In this document: positions 12,001-18,632 of the stretch, piece after piece
How positions within the stretch are numbered: the stretch's first letter is position 1
Layout: each line of letters starts with the position of its first letter
NCBI RefSeq assembly: GCF_003063335.1
Contig: NZ_NERX01000003.1
Coordinates: 372,001 to 436,000, forward strand
Length of the DNA: 64,000 nt
Reading direction: 5' to 3'
Source: Limnohabitans sp. MMS-10A-192
Lineage (GTDB): Bacteria > Pseudomonadota > Gammaproteobacteria > Burkholderiales > Burkholderiaceae_C
Notes under the pieces: model-generated
Told to the model about the DNA's origin: nothing
Seen by the model: only the letters and a program-made list of their open reading frames with translations
Database searches by the model: none
Position numbers and translations under genes: made by a program

Positions 12001-15000
12001 TGCCACCGGCTTCGGTGACGGTGTTGGTGTCGGCCACAGCGGCGGGTGGCGGGTTGATGGTGCTGTCAACGCCGTAGTCCTGCACGGCTTTGGCCACGGT
12101 GCCACCGGTGCCGGTGACGGTGCCGTCCACGGCGGTGTCGCTGTCGGCGATCAGGTTGGCTGCAGGCACAGGGATGCTGTAGCTGCCGTCAGCCGCTGCA
12201 GTGCCGCTGTAGGTGATGCCTTTGACGGTGAGCGTGACAATGTCGCCAGCGGCGAACTTGCCCGTGACCTTACCGGTGATGGCGATGTTGCCGTTCGACT
12301 CGGCGCTGCCGATGATGTTGTCGGCGGTGACGGGGTCGATGGTCAATGCAGTCTGGGTGACGGCGTTGGTGGCTTCGAGTGTGTAGTCCTGTGCAGCGGT
12401 GGCGTATTGGCCACCATTGCCACCGGTGACCGAGCCTTCGATCTTGGTGTCCGCATCGGCCTTGATGTCGGCCATGGGGATGGTGGTGCTGTAGGTGCCG
12501 TCGGCGTTGACGGTGGCGTTCCAGGTGTGGTCGTTGATCTTCAGGGTGACCATGTCGCCAGCAGCGAAGGTGCCGGTGACCTTGCCGGTGACGACGTAAG
12601 TGGCTGCGCCCGACTCGCTCAGCGTGACGACGTTGTCGCCGGTGATGGGGTCAATCGTCAGCGCGGTTTTGAGGCTGGCCGGTGCGGGGTTGATGTTGGG
12701 GTCCACGCCGTAGTCCTGCACGGCCTTGGCCACGGTGCCACCAGTGCCGGTCACGGTGCCGTCCACTTGGGTGTCGCTGTCGGCGATCAGGCCCGCTGCG
12801 GGCACGGGGATGCTGTAGCTGCCGTCGGCCGCTGCGGTGCCCGAGTAGGTGACGCCTGCCACGGTGAGCTTGACGATGTCGCCAGCAGAGAATTTGCCCG
12901 TGACCTTACCGGTCAAGGTGATGTTGCCGTTGGATTCGGTGCTGCCGATGATGTTGTCAGCAGTGACGGGGTCGATGCTCAATGCGGTCTGGGTGACGGC
13001 GTTGGTCGCTTCGAGTGTGTAGTCTTGCGCTGCAGTGGCCACGCTGCCACCCGTGCCGGTGACGGTTCCTTCGATCTTGGTGTCCGCATCGGCCTTGATG
13101 TCAGCCATGGGGATGGTGGTGCTGTAGGTGCCGTCGGCGTTGACGGTGGCGTTCCAGGTGTGGTCGTTGATCTTCAGGGTGACCATGTCGCCAGCAGCGA
13201 AGGTGCCGGTGACCTTGCCGGTGACGACGTAAGTGGCTGCGCCCGACTCGCTCAGCGTGACGACGTTGTCGCCGGTGATGGGGTCAATCGTCAGCGCGGT
13301 TTTGAGGCTGGCCGGTGCGGGGTTGATGTTGGGGTCCACGCCGTAGTCCTGCACGGCCTTGGCCACGGTGCCACCAGTGCCGGTCACGGTGCCGTCCACT
13401 TGGGTGTCGCTGTCGGCGATCAGGCCCGCTGCGGGCACGGGGATGCTGTAGCTGCCGTCGGCCGCTGCGGTGCCCGAGTAGGTGACGCCTGCCACGGTGA
13501 GCTTGACGATGTCGCCAGCAGAGAATTTGCCCGTGACCTTGCCAGTCAGGGTGATGTTGCCGTTGGATTCCGTGCTGCCGATGATGTTGTCAGCAGTGAC
13601 GGGGTCGATGCTCAATGCCGTCTGGGTGACGGCGTTGGTCGCTTCGAGTGTGTAGTCTTGCGCAGCCGTGGCGTATTGGCCACCAGTGCCGGTGACCGAG
13701 CCCTCGATCTTGGTGTCCGCATCGGCCTTGATGTCGGCCATAGGGATGACCGTGCTATAGGTGCCATCGGCGTTGACGGTGGCGTTCCAGGTGTGGTCGT
13801 TGATCTTCAGGGTGACCAGGTCACCTGCTGCAAACGTGCCTGTGACCTTGCCGGTGACGGTGTAGGTGGTGGCACCGCTTTCGGACAAGGTGACAACGTT
13901 GTCGCCGGTGATGGGGTCAATGGTCAGCGCGGTCTTGAGGCTGGCGGAGGCGGGGTTGATTTTGGGGTCCACGCCGTAGTCTTGGATGGCGTTGGCCACC
14001 GTGCCACCAGTGCCGGTGACGGTGCCGTCCACTTGCGTGTCGCTGTCGGCGATCAGGCCCGCTGCGGGCACGGGGATGCTGTAGCTGCCGTCTGCCGCTG
14101 CGGTGCCCGAGTAGGTGACGCCTGCCACGGTGAGCTTGACGATGTCGCCAGCAGAGAATTTGCCCGTGACCTTACCGGTCAAGGTGATGTTGCCGTTGGA
14201 TTCCGTGCTGCCGATGATGTTGTCAGCAGTGACGGGGTCGATGCTCAATGCGGTCTGGGTGACGGCGTTGGTCGCTTCGAGTGTGTAGTCTTGCGCAGCC
14301 GTGGCGTATTGGCCACCAGTGCCGGTGACCGAGCCCTCGATCTTGGTGTCCGCATCGGCCTTGATGTCGGCCATAGGGATGACCGTGCTATAGGTGCCAT
14401 CGGCGTTGACGGTGGCGTTCCAGGTGTGGTCGTTGATCTTCAGGGTGACCAGGTCACCTGCTGCAAACGTGCCTGTGACCTTGCCGGTGACGGTGTAGGT
14501 GGTGGCGCCGGATTCGCTCAGCGTGACGACGTTGTCGCCAGTGATCGGGTCGATGGTCAGCGCGGTCTTGAGGCTGGCGGAGGCGGGGTTGACTTTGGGG
14601 TCAACGCCGTAGTCTTGGATGGCATTGGCCACAGTGCCACCAGTGCCGGTCACGGTGCCGTCGACGATGGTGTCGCTGTCGGCGATCAGGCCTGCAGCAG
14701 GCACTGGGATGCTGTAGCTGCCGTCGGCAGCTGCGGTGCCCGAGTAGGTGACGCCTGCCACGGTGAGCTTGACGATGTCGCCAGCAGAGAATTTACCCGT
14801 GACCTTGCCAGTCAGGGTGATGTTGCCTGTGGACTCGGTGCTGCCAATGATGTTGTCGGCGGTGACCGGGTCGATGCTCAAGGCCGTTTGGGTGGCCACG
14901 TTGCCCGATTCGACGGTGTAGTCCTGCGCAGCGGTGGCGGGTTCACCACCGGTGGGGTTGATGCTGCCTTCGATCTTGGTGTCAGAGTCGGCCTTCAGGT

Positions 15001-17581
15001 CGGTCATGGAGACCAAGGTGCTGTAGGTGCCGTCGGCTTTGACGATGGCGGGGTATGTGTTGCCGTTGAGCTTGAGGTAGACCACATCGCCAGCGGCGAA
15101 GGTGCCGGTGACCTTGCCGGTGACGGTGTAGCTGGTGGCGCCCGACTCGCTGGCCAGCAGCACGTTGTCTGCGGCAATCGGGTCGATGGCCAAGGCGGTC
15201 TTCAGGCTGACAGAGGCGGGGTTGACTTTGGCATCCACGCCGTAGTCTTGAATGGCGTTGGCCACAGTGCCGCCAGTGCCGGTCACGGTGCCGTCGACGA
15301 TGGTGTCGGTGTCAGCCGTCAAGCTGGCTGCAGGCACGGGGATGCTGTAGCTGCCGTCGGCCGCTGCGGTGCCCGAGTACGTGACGCCAGCCACGGTGAG
15401 CTTGACCACGTCGCCAGCAGAGAACTTGCCGGTCACTTTACCGGTCAAGGTGATGTTGCCTGTGGACTCGGTGCTGCCAATGATGTTGTCGGCGGTGACC
15501 GGGTCGATGCTCAAGGCCGTTTGGGTGGCCACGTTGCCCGATTCGACGGTGTAGTCCTGCGCCGCGGTGGCGGGGTCGCCCCCGGTGGGGTTGATGCTGC
15601 CTTCGATCTTGGTGTCGGGGTCGGCTTTGAGGTCGCTCATCCTGACGGGCACGCTGTAGGTGCCGTCTGCGTTGACGATGGCGGGGTAAGTGGTGTCGTT
15701 GAGCTTGAGGTAGACCACATCGCCTGCGGCGAAGGTGCCGGTGACCTTGCCGGTGACGGTGTAGGTGGTGGCGCCCGACTCGCTGGCCAGCAGCACGTTG
15801 TCTGCGGCGATCGGGTCGATGGCCAAGGCGGTCTTGACGCTGTTGTTGCCCGAAGCAGGCGTGACGGTGCTGGACCAGGTGTTGTTGGTGTCGGCGCCGT
15901 CTTTGTTCAAGTTGCCTGCGGCGTCAGCGAATTTGTCGCTGGCCACGCTCACGCTGGCGGTGGTGTTGGCCGTGTAGACCTTGGGGTCGGTGGGGCTTTG
16001 CTGGAAGTTGGACAAGGTGCCGCCGGTGACTTGCACGTCGTCTGCGGTGAAGTCGGTCACGGGCTCGCTGAGCGTGAAGGTGACGTTGGTGGTCTGGCCC
16101 GAGGCCAAGGTGCTGGCGTTGCTGGTCACGGCCACCGTGGCGGGCACGGTGTCGATGGTGAACGGTGTGATGGGCGTGGTGGTGGTCACGCCGTTGGTGG
16201 TGACGTTCAGCTGCGGCGTGTAGGTGCCGTCGGGCAGCTTGTCGGTGTCGGGGATCTGTGCGGTCCATTTGCCTGTGCTGTCCACGGTGGCAGGGTAGGT
16301 CTTGCCGTTCAAGGTGACCGTGGCTGTGGAGCCTGCAGGCACTTTGCCGCTCAGGTTGGGCGTGTTGTCGTTGGTGAGGTTGTCACCCAGAGTGCCGCTG
16401 TCGTTAGGGGCCGTGGCTGTGAGCGCGCCGGTGGCGGTGGCGTTGGTCTTGAAGCTGACGCTGTTGTTGGTTTCTGCGCCGTCGGTGTTGCGGTTGGCAG
16501 CGGCGTCGGCGAATTTGTCGCTGGCCACGCTGATGGTGGCGCTGGTGCCGCTGCTGGATGGCGTGAACGTGGCGGTGTAGACCTTGGGGTCGGTGGCGCT
16601 TTGTGTCAGGTTGCTCAGGGTGCCACCGCTGACGGCGATGTCGTCCAGCGCAAAGTCGCTGCTGGGCTCGGACAGGGTGAAGGTGATGTTGGCGGTCTCG
16701 CCTGCGGCCAGTGCGGCGGCGTTGCGGACCACGGCCACGGTGGGGGGCGTGGTGTCGATGGTGAAGGGCGTGAGGTTGGTCGGGGTGGTCACACCGTTGG
16801 TGGTGACGTTCAGGACCGGGTAGTAGGTGCCGTCAGGCAAGTTGGTCGGGTTTGTGAAGGACCAGGTGCCGTTGGGGTTGACGGTGACAGGGTAAGTCTG
16901 GCCGTTGATGGTGACGGTTGCTGTGGAGCCCGTGGGCACGGTGCCGGTCAATGTGGGCGTGTTGTCGTTGGTCTTGTTGTCGCCCAGCGTGCCGCTGTCG
17001 TTGGGGGCCGTAGCGTCCAGCTTGCCGGTGGTGGTGCCGGTGGTCGTGGTGGTGCCTGCGTTGGCCGCAGCGGCCACAGCGGCTGCGCCGCCCAGCAAGC
17101 CCAGTGCACCCAGCAATGGGAACGCGGCAAAGGCCACCGCAGCGCCTGCAGGGGACACTTCAGCGCCGCCCAGCGCCTGCGTGACGGCTGTGACGTTGTC
17201 CTTGAGTTGGGGGATCAGGCCCGGGTCTGTTGGGTCTTCGGTCAGGTACTCGTAGTAGCTGCCGTTTTCTGCTTTACCGATCACGCCGTTGTAGCCCTCA
17301 GCCATCACGTCGTAGTAGTCCTCGATGATGACGTCGGCCACCGTGTCGGTCTCAAACATCAGGTGCAGGTGCTTGCCCACGCGCTTGGCTTTGATGTTGT
17401 CAGGGGCCAAGTCGGTGTTGTTGCCCTTGGCCTTGCCCATCTCCACCAGTTGGTACTTGGCACCGGCCTTGGCTTTGATGATCAGGGGGCGGCCACGCTG
17501 GCCTGCGCCTTGCTCTGCCAAGAGCGATTGAACTTCTTCTGATTTGCCGGCGTTGACGAGGACTTTGAATTGCTGAGCCAT
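1..17581 (-). CDS. Giant repeat-built surface adhesin, BapA/LapA-like, 3' end outside window
   Basis: The frame is open from an ATG at 17581 to the left edge: 5860 complete codons and no stop. The start has an AGGA-type ribosome site about 11 bases upstream. There is no Sec signal peptide. Residues 1-140 resemble the prefix domain of BapA-type adhesins, and residues 144-175 are a Gly/Ala-rich hydrophobic stretch. Then come two Ig-like modules opening with TAPNDSGTLGDN, six 211-residue repeats, a CADG-like segment, three super-repeats of four VCBS-type domains each, more Ig-like domains, and duplicated sugar-binding-like modules. Composition is rich in Thr, Ser, Gly, Asn and Asp and very poor in Cys. 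Proteins of this class leave by type I secretion using a C-terminal signal; that end and the transporter genes are not visible, so secretion is inferred. The ligand cannot be told. It lies 73 bp downstream of the OmpA-family gene, probably in one operon. Confidence 0.93.
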   Translation of the reverse strand, partial: MAQQFKVLVNAGKSEEVQSLLAEQGAGQRGRPLIIKAKAGAKYQLVEMGKAKGNNTDLAPDNIKAKRVGKHLHLMFETDTVADVIIEDYYDVMAEGYNGVIGKAENGSYYEYLTEDPTDPGLIPQLKDNVTAVTQALGGAEVSPAGAAVAFAAFPLLGALGLLGGAAAVAAAANAGTTTTTGTTTGKLDATAPNDSGTLGDNKTNDNTPTLTGTVPTGSTATVTINGQTYPVTVNPNGTWSFTNPTNLPDGTYYPVLNVTTNGVTTPTNLTPFTIDTTPPTVAVVRNAAALAAGETANITFTLSEPSSDFALDDIAVSGGTLSNLTQSATDPKVYTATFTPSSSGTSATISVASDKFADAAANRNTDGAETNNSVSFKTNATATGALTATAPNDSGTLGDNLTNDNTPNLSGKVPAGSTATVTLNGKTYPATVDSTGKWTAQIPDTDKLPDGTYTPQLNVTTNGVTTTTPITPFTIDTVPATVAVTSNASTLASGQTTNVTFTLSEPVTDFTADDVQVTGGTLSNFQQSPTDPKVYTANTTASVSVASDKFADAAGNLNKDGADTNNTWSSTVTPASGNNSVKTALAIDPIAADNVLLASESGATTYTVTGKVTGTFAAGDVVYLKLNDTTYPAIVNADGTYSVPVRMSDLKADPDTKIEGSINPTGGDPATAAQDYTVESGNVATQTALSIDPVTADNIIGSTESTGNITLTGKVTGKFSAGDVVKLTVAGVTYSGTAAADGSYSIPVPAASLTADTDTIVDGTVTGTGGTVANAIQDYGVDAKVNPASVSLKTALAIDPIAADNVLLASESGATSYTVTGKVTGTFAAGDVVYLKLNGNTYPAIVKADGTYSTLVSMTDLKADSDTKIEGSINPTGGEPATAAQDYTVESGNVATQTALSIDPVTADNIIGSTESTGNITLTGKVTGKFSAGDIVKLTVAGVTYSGTAAADGSYSIPVPAAGLIADSDTIVDGTVTGTGGTVANAIQDYGVDPKVNPASASLKTALTIDPITGDNVVTLSESGATTYTVTGKVTGTFAAGDLVTLKINDHTWNATVNADGTYSTVIPMADIKADADTKIEGSVTGTGGQYATAAQDYTLEATNAVTQTALSIDPVTADNIIGSTESNGNITLTGKVTGKFSAGDIVKLTVAGVTYSGTAAADGSYSIPVPAAGLIADSDTQVDGTVTGTGGTVANAIQDYGVDPKINPASASLKTALTIDPITGDNVVTLSESGATTYTVTGKVTGTFAAGDLVTLKINDHTWNATVNADGTYSTVIPMADIKADADTKIEGSVTGTGGQYATAAQDYTLEATNAVTQTALSIDPVTADNIIGSTESNGNITLTGKVTGKFSAGDIVKLTVAGVTYSGTAAADGSYSIPVPAAGLIADSDTQVDGTVTGTGGTVAKAVQDYGVDPNINPAPASLKTALTIDPITGDNVVTLSESGAATYVVTGKVTGTFAAGDMVTLKINDHTWNATVNADGTYSTTIPMADIKADADTKIEGTVTGTGGSVATAAQDYTLEATNAVTQTALSIDPVTADNIIGSTESNGNITLTGKVTGKFSAGDIVKLTVAGVTYSGTAAADGSYSIPVPAAGLIADSDTQVDGTVTGTGGTVAKAVQDYGVDPNINPAPASLKTALTIDPITGDNVVTLSESGAATYVVTGKVTGTFAAGDMVTLKINDHTWNATVNADGTYSTTIPMADIKADADTKIEGSVTGGNGGQYATAAQDYTLEATNAVTQTALTIDPVTADNIIGSAESNGNIAITGKVTGKFAAGDIVTLTVKGITYSGTAAADGSYSIPVPAANLIADSDTAVDGTVTGTGGTVAKAVQDYGVDSTINPPPAAVADTNTVTEAGGTLNGTTFADPTGNVLTNDTAVGATKTVYDVITNTTPPTSKVLAAGVSNSITGTYGTLYIKTDGSYSYTPNNAAPAVEALNVGSAPLVETFTYTLKDSTGASAQTTLKINITGTDDAPVVSVKESNQTATIGTAFSYTVPTTTFSDVDDAVSTLTYSATLAGGAPLPSWLTFNPTTRTFSGTPPAGTPATKLTLAVTATDPGKLSATDTFTLDVSSNHASTVNPITPPPAIAELTDASAQNIAAINGTVTVNDVDTGNTLTATAAPATATWSGGTSLPTGVDVSALVAASALTFGPGVTPNGTASNITWTYDPAAANLDWLPIGQTITLTYPVSVSDGQGSSVSQPLVITITGTNDAPKATAINQQYNKGAAAATVGLLTNATDPDFGETATLTVDAASVTYTVTTNSSNGTAQAASATVPQGVTFDATTGTLRIDPSNPIFSTIAAGQNETIVATYKVKDVNGAWTTTTATLVVNGAGTNAVIASDDTALATEAGGTANGQGGATLGVNPSANLLTNDSNVVGTKAIQDVTGAGALMPVAATGTTTITGAYGSLVIAANGTYTYNVNNTNPTVEALRTSADKLTDTFSYTLTDGQGHTSTAKLSVTVQGANDAPVAVNDTASATEKGGVGNAIVGVDPTGNVLGNDTDIDSGDTKTVSLAQASFGGPVGIASGTTSATVSTPVTGVYGALKLGADGSYTYVVDNTNSTVQALKDANATVTDVFTYTVKDTAGLTSTATLTVTIHGANDAVTASVIASPAAIDELLAASAQDIAAINGTISVNDVDTGNAITASAGAAVASWTGGASLPSGVDVSKLTAASALTFGAAVTPNGAATNLGWIYDPQAANLDWLPKNQTLTLTYPVTISDGQGGTVVQPLVITIKGTNDAPLATPIYEIYNKGAAAATVGALSKATDPDFGETATLTVDPASITYAVTTTSSNGSAQAASATVPRGVTFDTTTGQIRIDPSDAIFSTIAAGENETIVVTYKVKDVNGEFVTTTATLVVNGSGSNAAVASDDTATAIEAGGTLNGTTGTNPSNNVLTNDTNAVGTKAVLDAKGAGAITPVAASGNTSITGAYGTLLLAADGTYTYNVNNTNPTVEALRTSTDKITDTFTYTLTDGQGHTSTAKLVVTVQGANDAPVAVNDTASATKAGGIGNATAGVNPSGYVLINDTDVDTGDTKVVSQVQGVGSALPVAASTTSTTGATTATGTYGSLKLGADGSYTYVVDPANATVQALKDFNATVTDTFTYTVKDAAGLTSTATLVVTVHGANDAVTASAISSPPAIVELTDASAQDIPATSGSISVNDPDSGNIITASAATATATWSGGSLPTGVNVSALVAASALQFGPGVTPNGTATNLGWTYDPQAANLDWLPVGQTLTITYPVTISDGQGGTVIQPLAITITGTNDAPTAVAIQKAYNKGAAAATVDLLSSATDPDLGEKATLVVDPNTPVTYVVTTNSSNGSAQASSTVVPAGVTLNANGTLTIDPSNPIFNNIFTGENETIVATYKIKDVNGAFVTTTATLIVNGLGAGLPIGSNDNNTATEAGGVGNGTVGVNPQGNVVTNDTTFTGVKLVKDATGAAGQTSVAATGTTNITGAFGTLVLAADGTYTYNVANSNPTVEALRTTSDKLTDTFTYTLTDGQGRTSTAQLIVTVQGANDAPVAVNDTASATEAGGVANATPPVNPAGNVLSNDTDIDTGDTKFVSQVVGTGAPVLIATGTSSTTVATPAAGAYGSLKLGADGTYTYIVDDSNATVQALKNFNETLTDTFTYTVKDAAGLTSTATLTVTVHGANDAPGVVGTSTAVTSATNMVPANFGTAFTFSDVDVGTGVMTLTLSSSDTDGKINVTPGSSGATVTAGNGTNSVTVSGTLAQLQALTGNASNFTFVNTASYNASHNVTITALLNDNGNQGNVAAPLTSSGTITFAVVPDPNAQALIDITTITTDSGVSATDYNTNDNTLVYSGTVTNFTANGARVKLELIKTKNADGTALGTPQVVDTTTVDPSLAGTSGTWTWNRTSTTETDGTYQLRATIVDANGNRVNPTSTVGSNTGTQDVQAIVIDTNTPDVDPNRVATIDIVTIDDGLSSTTAATGSKDTGSSATDFITSDRTLAYKGTITIANGWDTTQGDLVKLVLRDANNNIVATKFVTPVKTATGASWSWDDTGVTRDNNTTYTLEASIVDTAGNRVNQTAPVNGTNGGIDTQLITIDTSVVNTAVSFSSMTKDSGTIANTNANWTTSDSSAGRLVSGTLSAPLAAGETLKVFVGGVEIPAANIKVVGNAWEATDLNGYGTDASWTYTAQVVNSVSSGTLATQVVNSDYVAAPPVITAAYDAANASIADAGSTTKAITKLSGTSEPNAMVYLYDNTSTNLVGSAMADGSGAWTVTGLNITVPTNQFAAKQLDINGNLSGFSNIWDVNSSGNGLDNGNFSAGMTGYTTDITPIPTTLNVGYDKFEYIRGGNRIGVIDLVPNQGGMTIGALPGNWTKPTIGTLTQSATQNWSNGTWSENVYVASDANFVEQTAWGTFYSLASGKILGGSADGIVATDTGLPSSAANPGHCWAEQVSVVKGQTYQFSFNYWNTTSKNLVSSGFMDVVIDGQVAMTTKNSSAGTVTVNYVATKTGLIDLSLDTWSTSNSADFALDNMKFNQTSGATPDGSLQPGGTPPATPNPDALTYTGGAVDALGSGDTINVTGTDLQTLLNNGGYINGGSGMDTLKLAAGTTLNLDNLTRNQTVQKIQQVEVFQLQGSSSLTLTANDVLSLGGSNATTMQPYTFTSTSGGSASASSAGKVQFVVNGTSTDTVTLQTLVNDGVTTNGTLGNTGLAGTWADMGTTQIGGNVYRVYNHSTTQAQVLVAGANTVTPATTQSILITRADSNNVSGTYVEEFGNSGTTALNTVVDTVDTAAWTIQVKDFLSADALVPELQLQSGASGYTHVDDGLGTDAKLKFGPTAGQGNASEPRLNLFSSKAGAFSAIAFNYLELNSSYAHNTNGGSIVKFYNADGLVIHETIFEVPLATGTGKLGSYNYTLPAGLSAASFSITTNTNDQWFMDGLTMTPVASTYLPHTGSTVDSTPLLSGTYASNLNAGDVIKIYDNTGTVYLGDATVDAATKTWTYQVTVPQAIGSDTYQAKIVNGTTNVATSNNYTLNVLASSLNITAISQDTGTSTSDFITSDNTLTYNGALPKPLATGEKVLVQIYDSTNTTVLRTGTVTPAAGGTTWTWTDPGSALADGNYIIKATIVDSGGVNPVAAYGTNGVDTQPMTIDATPPAQTVAFSSMTKDSGVTLNADWTTSDGSAGRLVSGSVSAALTTNEVVEVYANGVKIGNAVVNGTKWEITDTKGYTGDWTYTAKVVNAVGDAGPQASRTVTTDFTEAPPVITSVTDSASASIANNGSTTNTLTTVSGTGLAGDTIYLYDNNYTTLVGTAVVNGSGAWSVTSLTGTFAGSNTFAAKQVDVNGNHSDMSNQWTVTAPGANMVPNGDFSNGATGYTFFGNLQPTAVSYDSWDNYIVGDIKGMVGARANTLINADDIAAPVYTGAPDTLSQTATQTNGALTWSTAYLDLVDGGVGSLARQRVGRTFESLAGTVGQSNQVLTGNVWTSNGGTLHTILSTTVNVEAGKTYTFSYDYLTSFWSGNPWGGSAGTGGRLAAVVDGVRMEVPYTLVNNDAEISTGTMTATYTATATKAITIKFTGKGTDSNSYGDYALDNISFTEAAPAVPDTPFSTGPTPNPDTLSYTKGALDALASNDTITATSTGLQATLAAGGAINGGAGVDTLKLAAGTTLNLMQLTHNQTVKPIQEVEVFQLQGTSTLTLSANDVLSLGGANSSTMSAYSFAASTGGASSTGKVQFVVNALGSDTVNLENLLGDGVLTSGTEGNTGLAGTWANMGTVDIGGVTYKVYNHSTTEAQVLVANATVNTGPLAVTTTIGSAASDVGLVDSFTTSTDSGQVQTLSTALWNITSDHKMDWLPNPLASNWVFSGPSVLLNLNQTSASTTT
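200..4740 (-). repeat. Duplicated sugar-binding-like plus GGxGxDTL modules near the adhesin C-terminal side
   Basis: Two copies of a composite module occur, at about 4740-3340 and 1570-200. Each begins with a jelly-roll-like domain (NGxFSxGxTGY, later GKTYxFSxxY and ending DxALDNxxF), as in CBM4/9 or DUF642-type folds. Each continues with a segment holding GGxGxDTLKLAAGTTLNL and QVEVFQLQG. Between the copies are Ig-like domains and a third beta-sandwich-like segment near 2.8-3.1 kb. Carbohydrate binding is inferred from fold resemblance only. Confidence 0.6.
6600..11340 (-). repeat. Three ~526-residue VCBS-type super-repeats in the adhesin
   Basis: Anchor strings recur at 6603, 8178 and 9756 (1575 and 1578 bp apart) and again at 7821, 9396 and 10989 (1575 and 1593 bp apart). 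Each super-repeat holds four different VCBS/cadherin-like domains of about 130 residues, most ending in GTNDAP, GANDAP or GAGTN-type motifs. The order of the four domains is kept in every copy, so blocks of four duplicated together. All spacings are multiples of three. Confidence 0.88.
12055..15855 (-). repeat. Six tandem 211-residue repeats (period 633 bp) in the adhesin
   Basis: A conserved boundary recurs at 12055, 12691, 13324, 13957, 14590 and 15223. Spacings are 636, then four times exactly 633 bp; the first unit has one extra codon. Each unit is two related domains of about 105 residues, one with IDPVTADNIIGSTES-like and one with IDPITADNVLLASES-like openings, giving about twelve Ig-like domains. 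Units at 12.5-12.9 kb and 13.1-13.5 kb are nearly indistinguishable at DNA level, while the outer units are more diverged. Confidence 0.92.
15860..17030 (-). repeat. Two 199-residue Ig-like modules in the adhesin
   Basis: The same segment (sense TAPNDSGTLGDN, then an NGxTYPxTV strand and a PDGTY strand) recurs with an offset of exactly 597 bp. Anchors on the plus strand are gccgctgtcgtt at 16991 and gccgctgtcgtta at 16394. Each module joins a Big_13-like domain to a Big_12-like domain ending in VASDKFADAA. They are diverged copies and stay in frame. Confidence 0.85.
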
Positions 17582-17654
17582 GATGAGTTTTTTCCTAAAT
17601 ATGGGGTGCCGTTGCGGCTGATGTGTTCGGTTGTTGTTCGGTGTTCAGCTGCGA

Positions 17655-18632
17655 TCAGCGACGCGCGCCCGCGATGTCAATCACCACACGGCGGTTGGGC
17701 GCGTGGCAGGCGATGGCCTGCGGTGTGGCCACGCGGCCGCACTGCAAGGCCACGGGCTCGCGGTCCCCGCGGCCTTCGCTGGTCATGCGCACGCTGCCCA
17801 GGCCCGCTTGGGCCAGGTATTGCTGCACGGTGTTGGCACGGTCAATGGACAGGCGCTCGTTGGGGCCGGGCTGGCCGAGCGGGTCGGCGTGGCCGATGAT
17901 GTTCATGCGGTCCAGCTGGATGTATTCGCTGCGCAGGCGGGCCACCAGCGCGTCGAGCGAGGCGCGGCCTGTGGGCGACATGGCGCCCAGGTCCGAGCGG
18001 CCAAAGGCAAACAAGGCGTCAGCGGCCAAGGTGATGGTTTGCGGCGCTGCGGGAGCGGGGTTACGGTTGATGCTGCACTCGACAGCGCCAGTCACGCGCG
18101 AGATGGTGTGGGTTTGCTCGCGTGCGCCGTCGATCTCGCGCAGGGCTTCTGCCACTTGCACAGGCTGCAAGACTTGGCGGCCGCGGCCGGCTTCTTGCAC
18201 TCGGAAGAACTGGGTCTGGGCACTGGCGCTGCGGATGGCGGTGATGGTGTCCAGGTTGTCTTTGACGTTGGTGCCGACTTCCACCGATTTGAGGCCCAGC
18301 TCGACGCTGCCCGGGGGCATGCACAGCTGGCTGTAGCCACCGGGGATGATGGAGGCGTGGTAGGCGCCGTTGACGTAGATGCTGGCAGCGCCGGGCACAG
18401 AAGAGGACTGGCGGGTGCGGTAGAAGACCATGCGCGTCTGGCTGTCGACCACTTGGGGCGCTTGGGCAAATTTCTGGCCAAAGGTGTTGATGGGGCTGCC
18501 TGGGGCGGTGTAGTAGTTCTGGGCGAAGGCGCCCAAAGACAGGCACAGCATCAAGGATGCGACCAGGCCGCGGGCAAAGCCGGCTTGCCGGATTGAGTGC
18601 TTGGACTGGTTCAAAAACGTCTTGTATGTCAT
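17655..18632 (-). CDS. OmpA-family outer-membrane/peptidoglycan-associated protein
   Basis: This 325-residue protein starts at ATG 18632 behind AAAGGAAA. A long basic n-region and hydrophobic core end in GAFA-Q near residue 37, a plausible Sec signal peptide. Residues ~200-325 are an OmpA C-terminal domain: a TITLAADALFAFG strand, then NIIGHADPLG, then the NERLSIDRANTVQQYL helix whose Asp and Arg contact diaminopimelate in this family. The middle region (25-190) matches no family I know. The gene sits 73 bp upstream of the giant adhesin on the same strand. An OmpA-like partner next to a type I secreted adhesin suggests anchoring the export machinery or adhesin to the wall; that is inference. 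Confidence 0.88.
   Translation of the reverse strand: MTYKTFLNQSKHSIRQAGFARGLVASLMLCLSLGAFAQNYYTAPGSPINTFGQKFAQAPQVVDSQTRMVFYRTRQSSSVPGAASIYVNGAYHASIIPGGYSQLCMPPGSVELGLKSVEVGTNVKDNLDTITAIRSASAQTQFFRVQEAGRGRQVLQPVQVAEALREIDGAREQTHTISRVTGAVECSINRNPAPAAPQTITLAADALFAFGRSDLGAMSPTGRASLDALVARLRSEYIQLDRMNIIGHADPLGQPGPNERLSIDRANTVQQYLAQAGLGSVRMTSEGRGDREPVALQCGRVATPQAIACHAPNRRVVIDIAGARR

Noticed and set aside
12055..15855. CRISPR-like array
   Set aside because: Repeats are 633 bp, coding and in frame, without short repeats separated by unique spacers.
11030..17542. Plus-strand open frame of 2170 codons
   Set aside because: Same cause as the previous frame: a shadow of the repeat-rich adhesin on the other strand, with repeats mirrored from the real gene.
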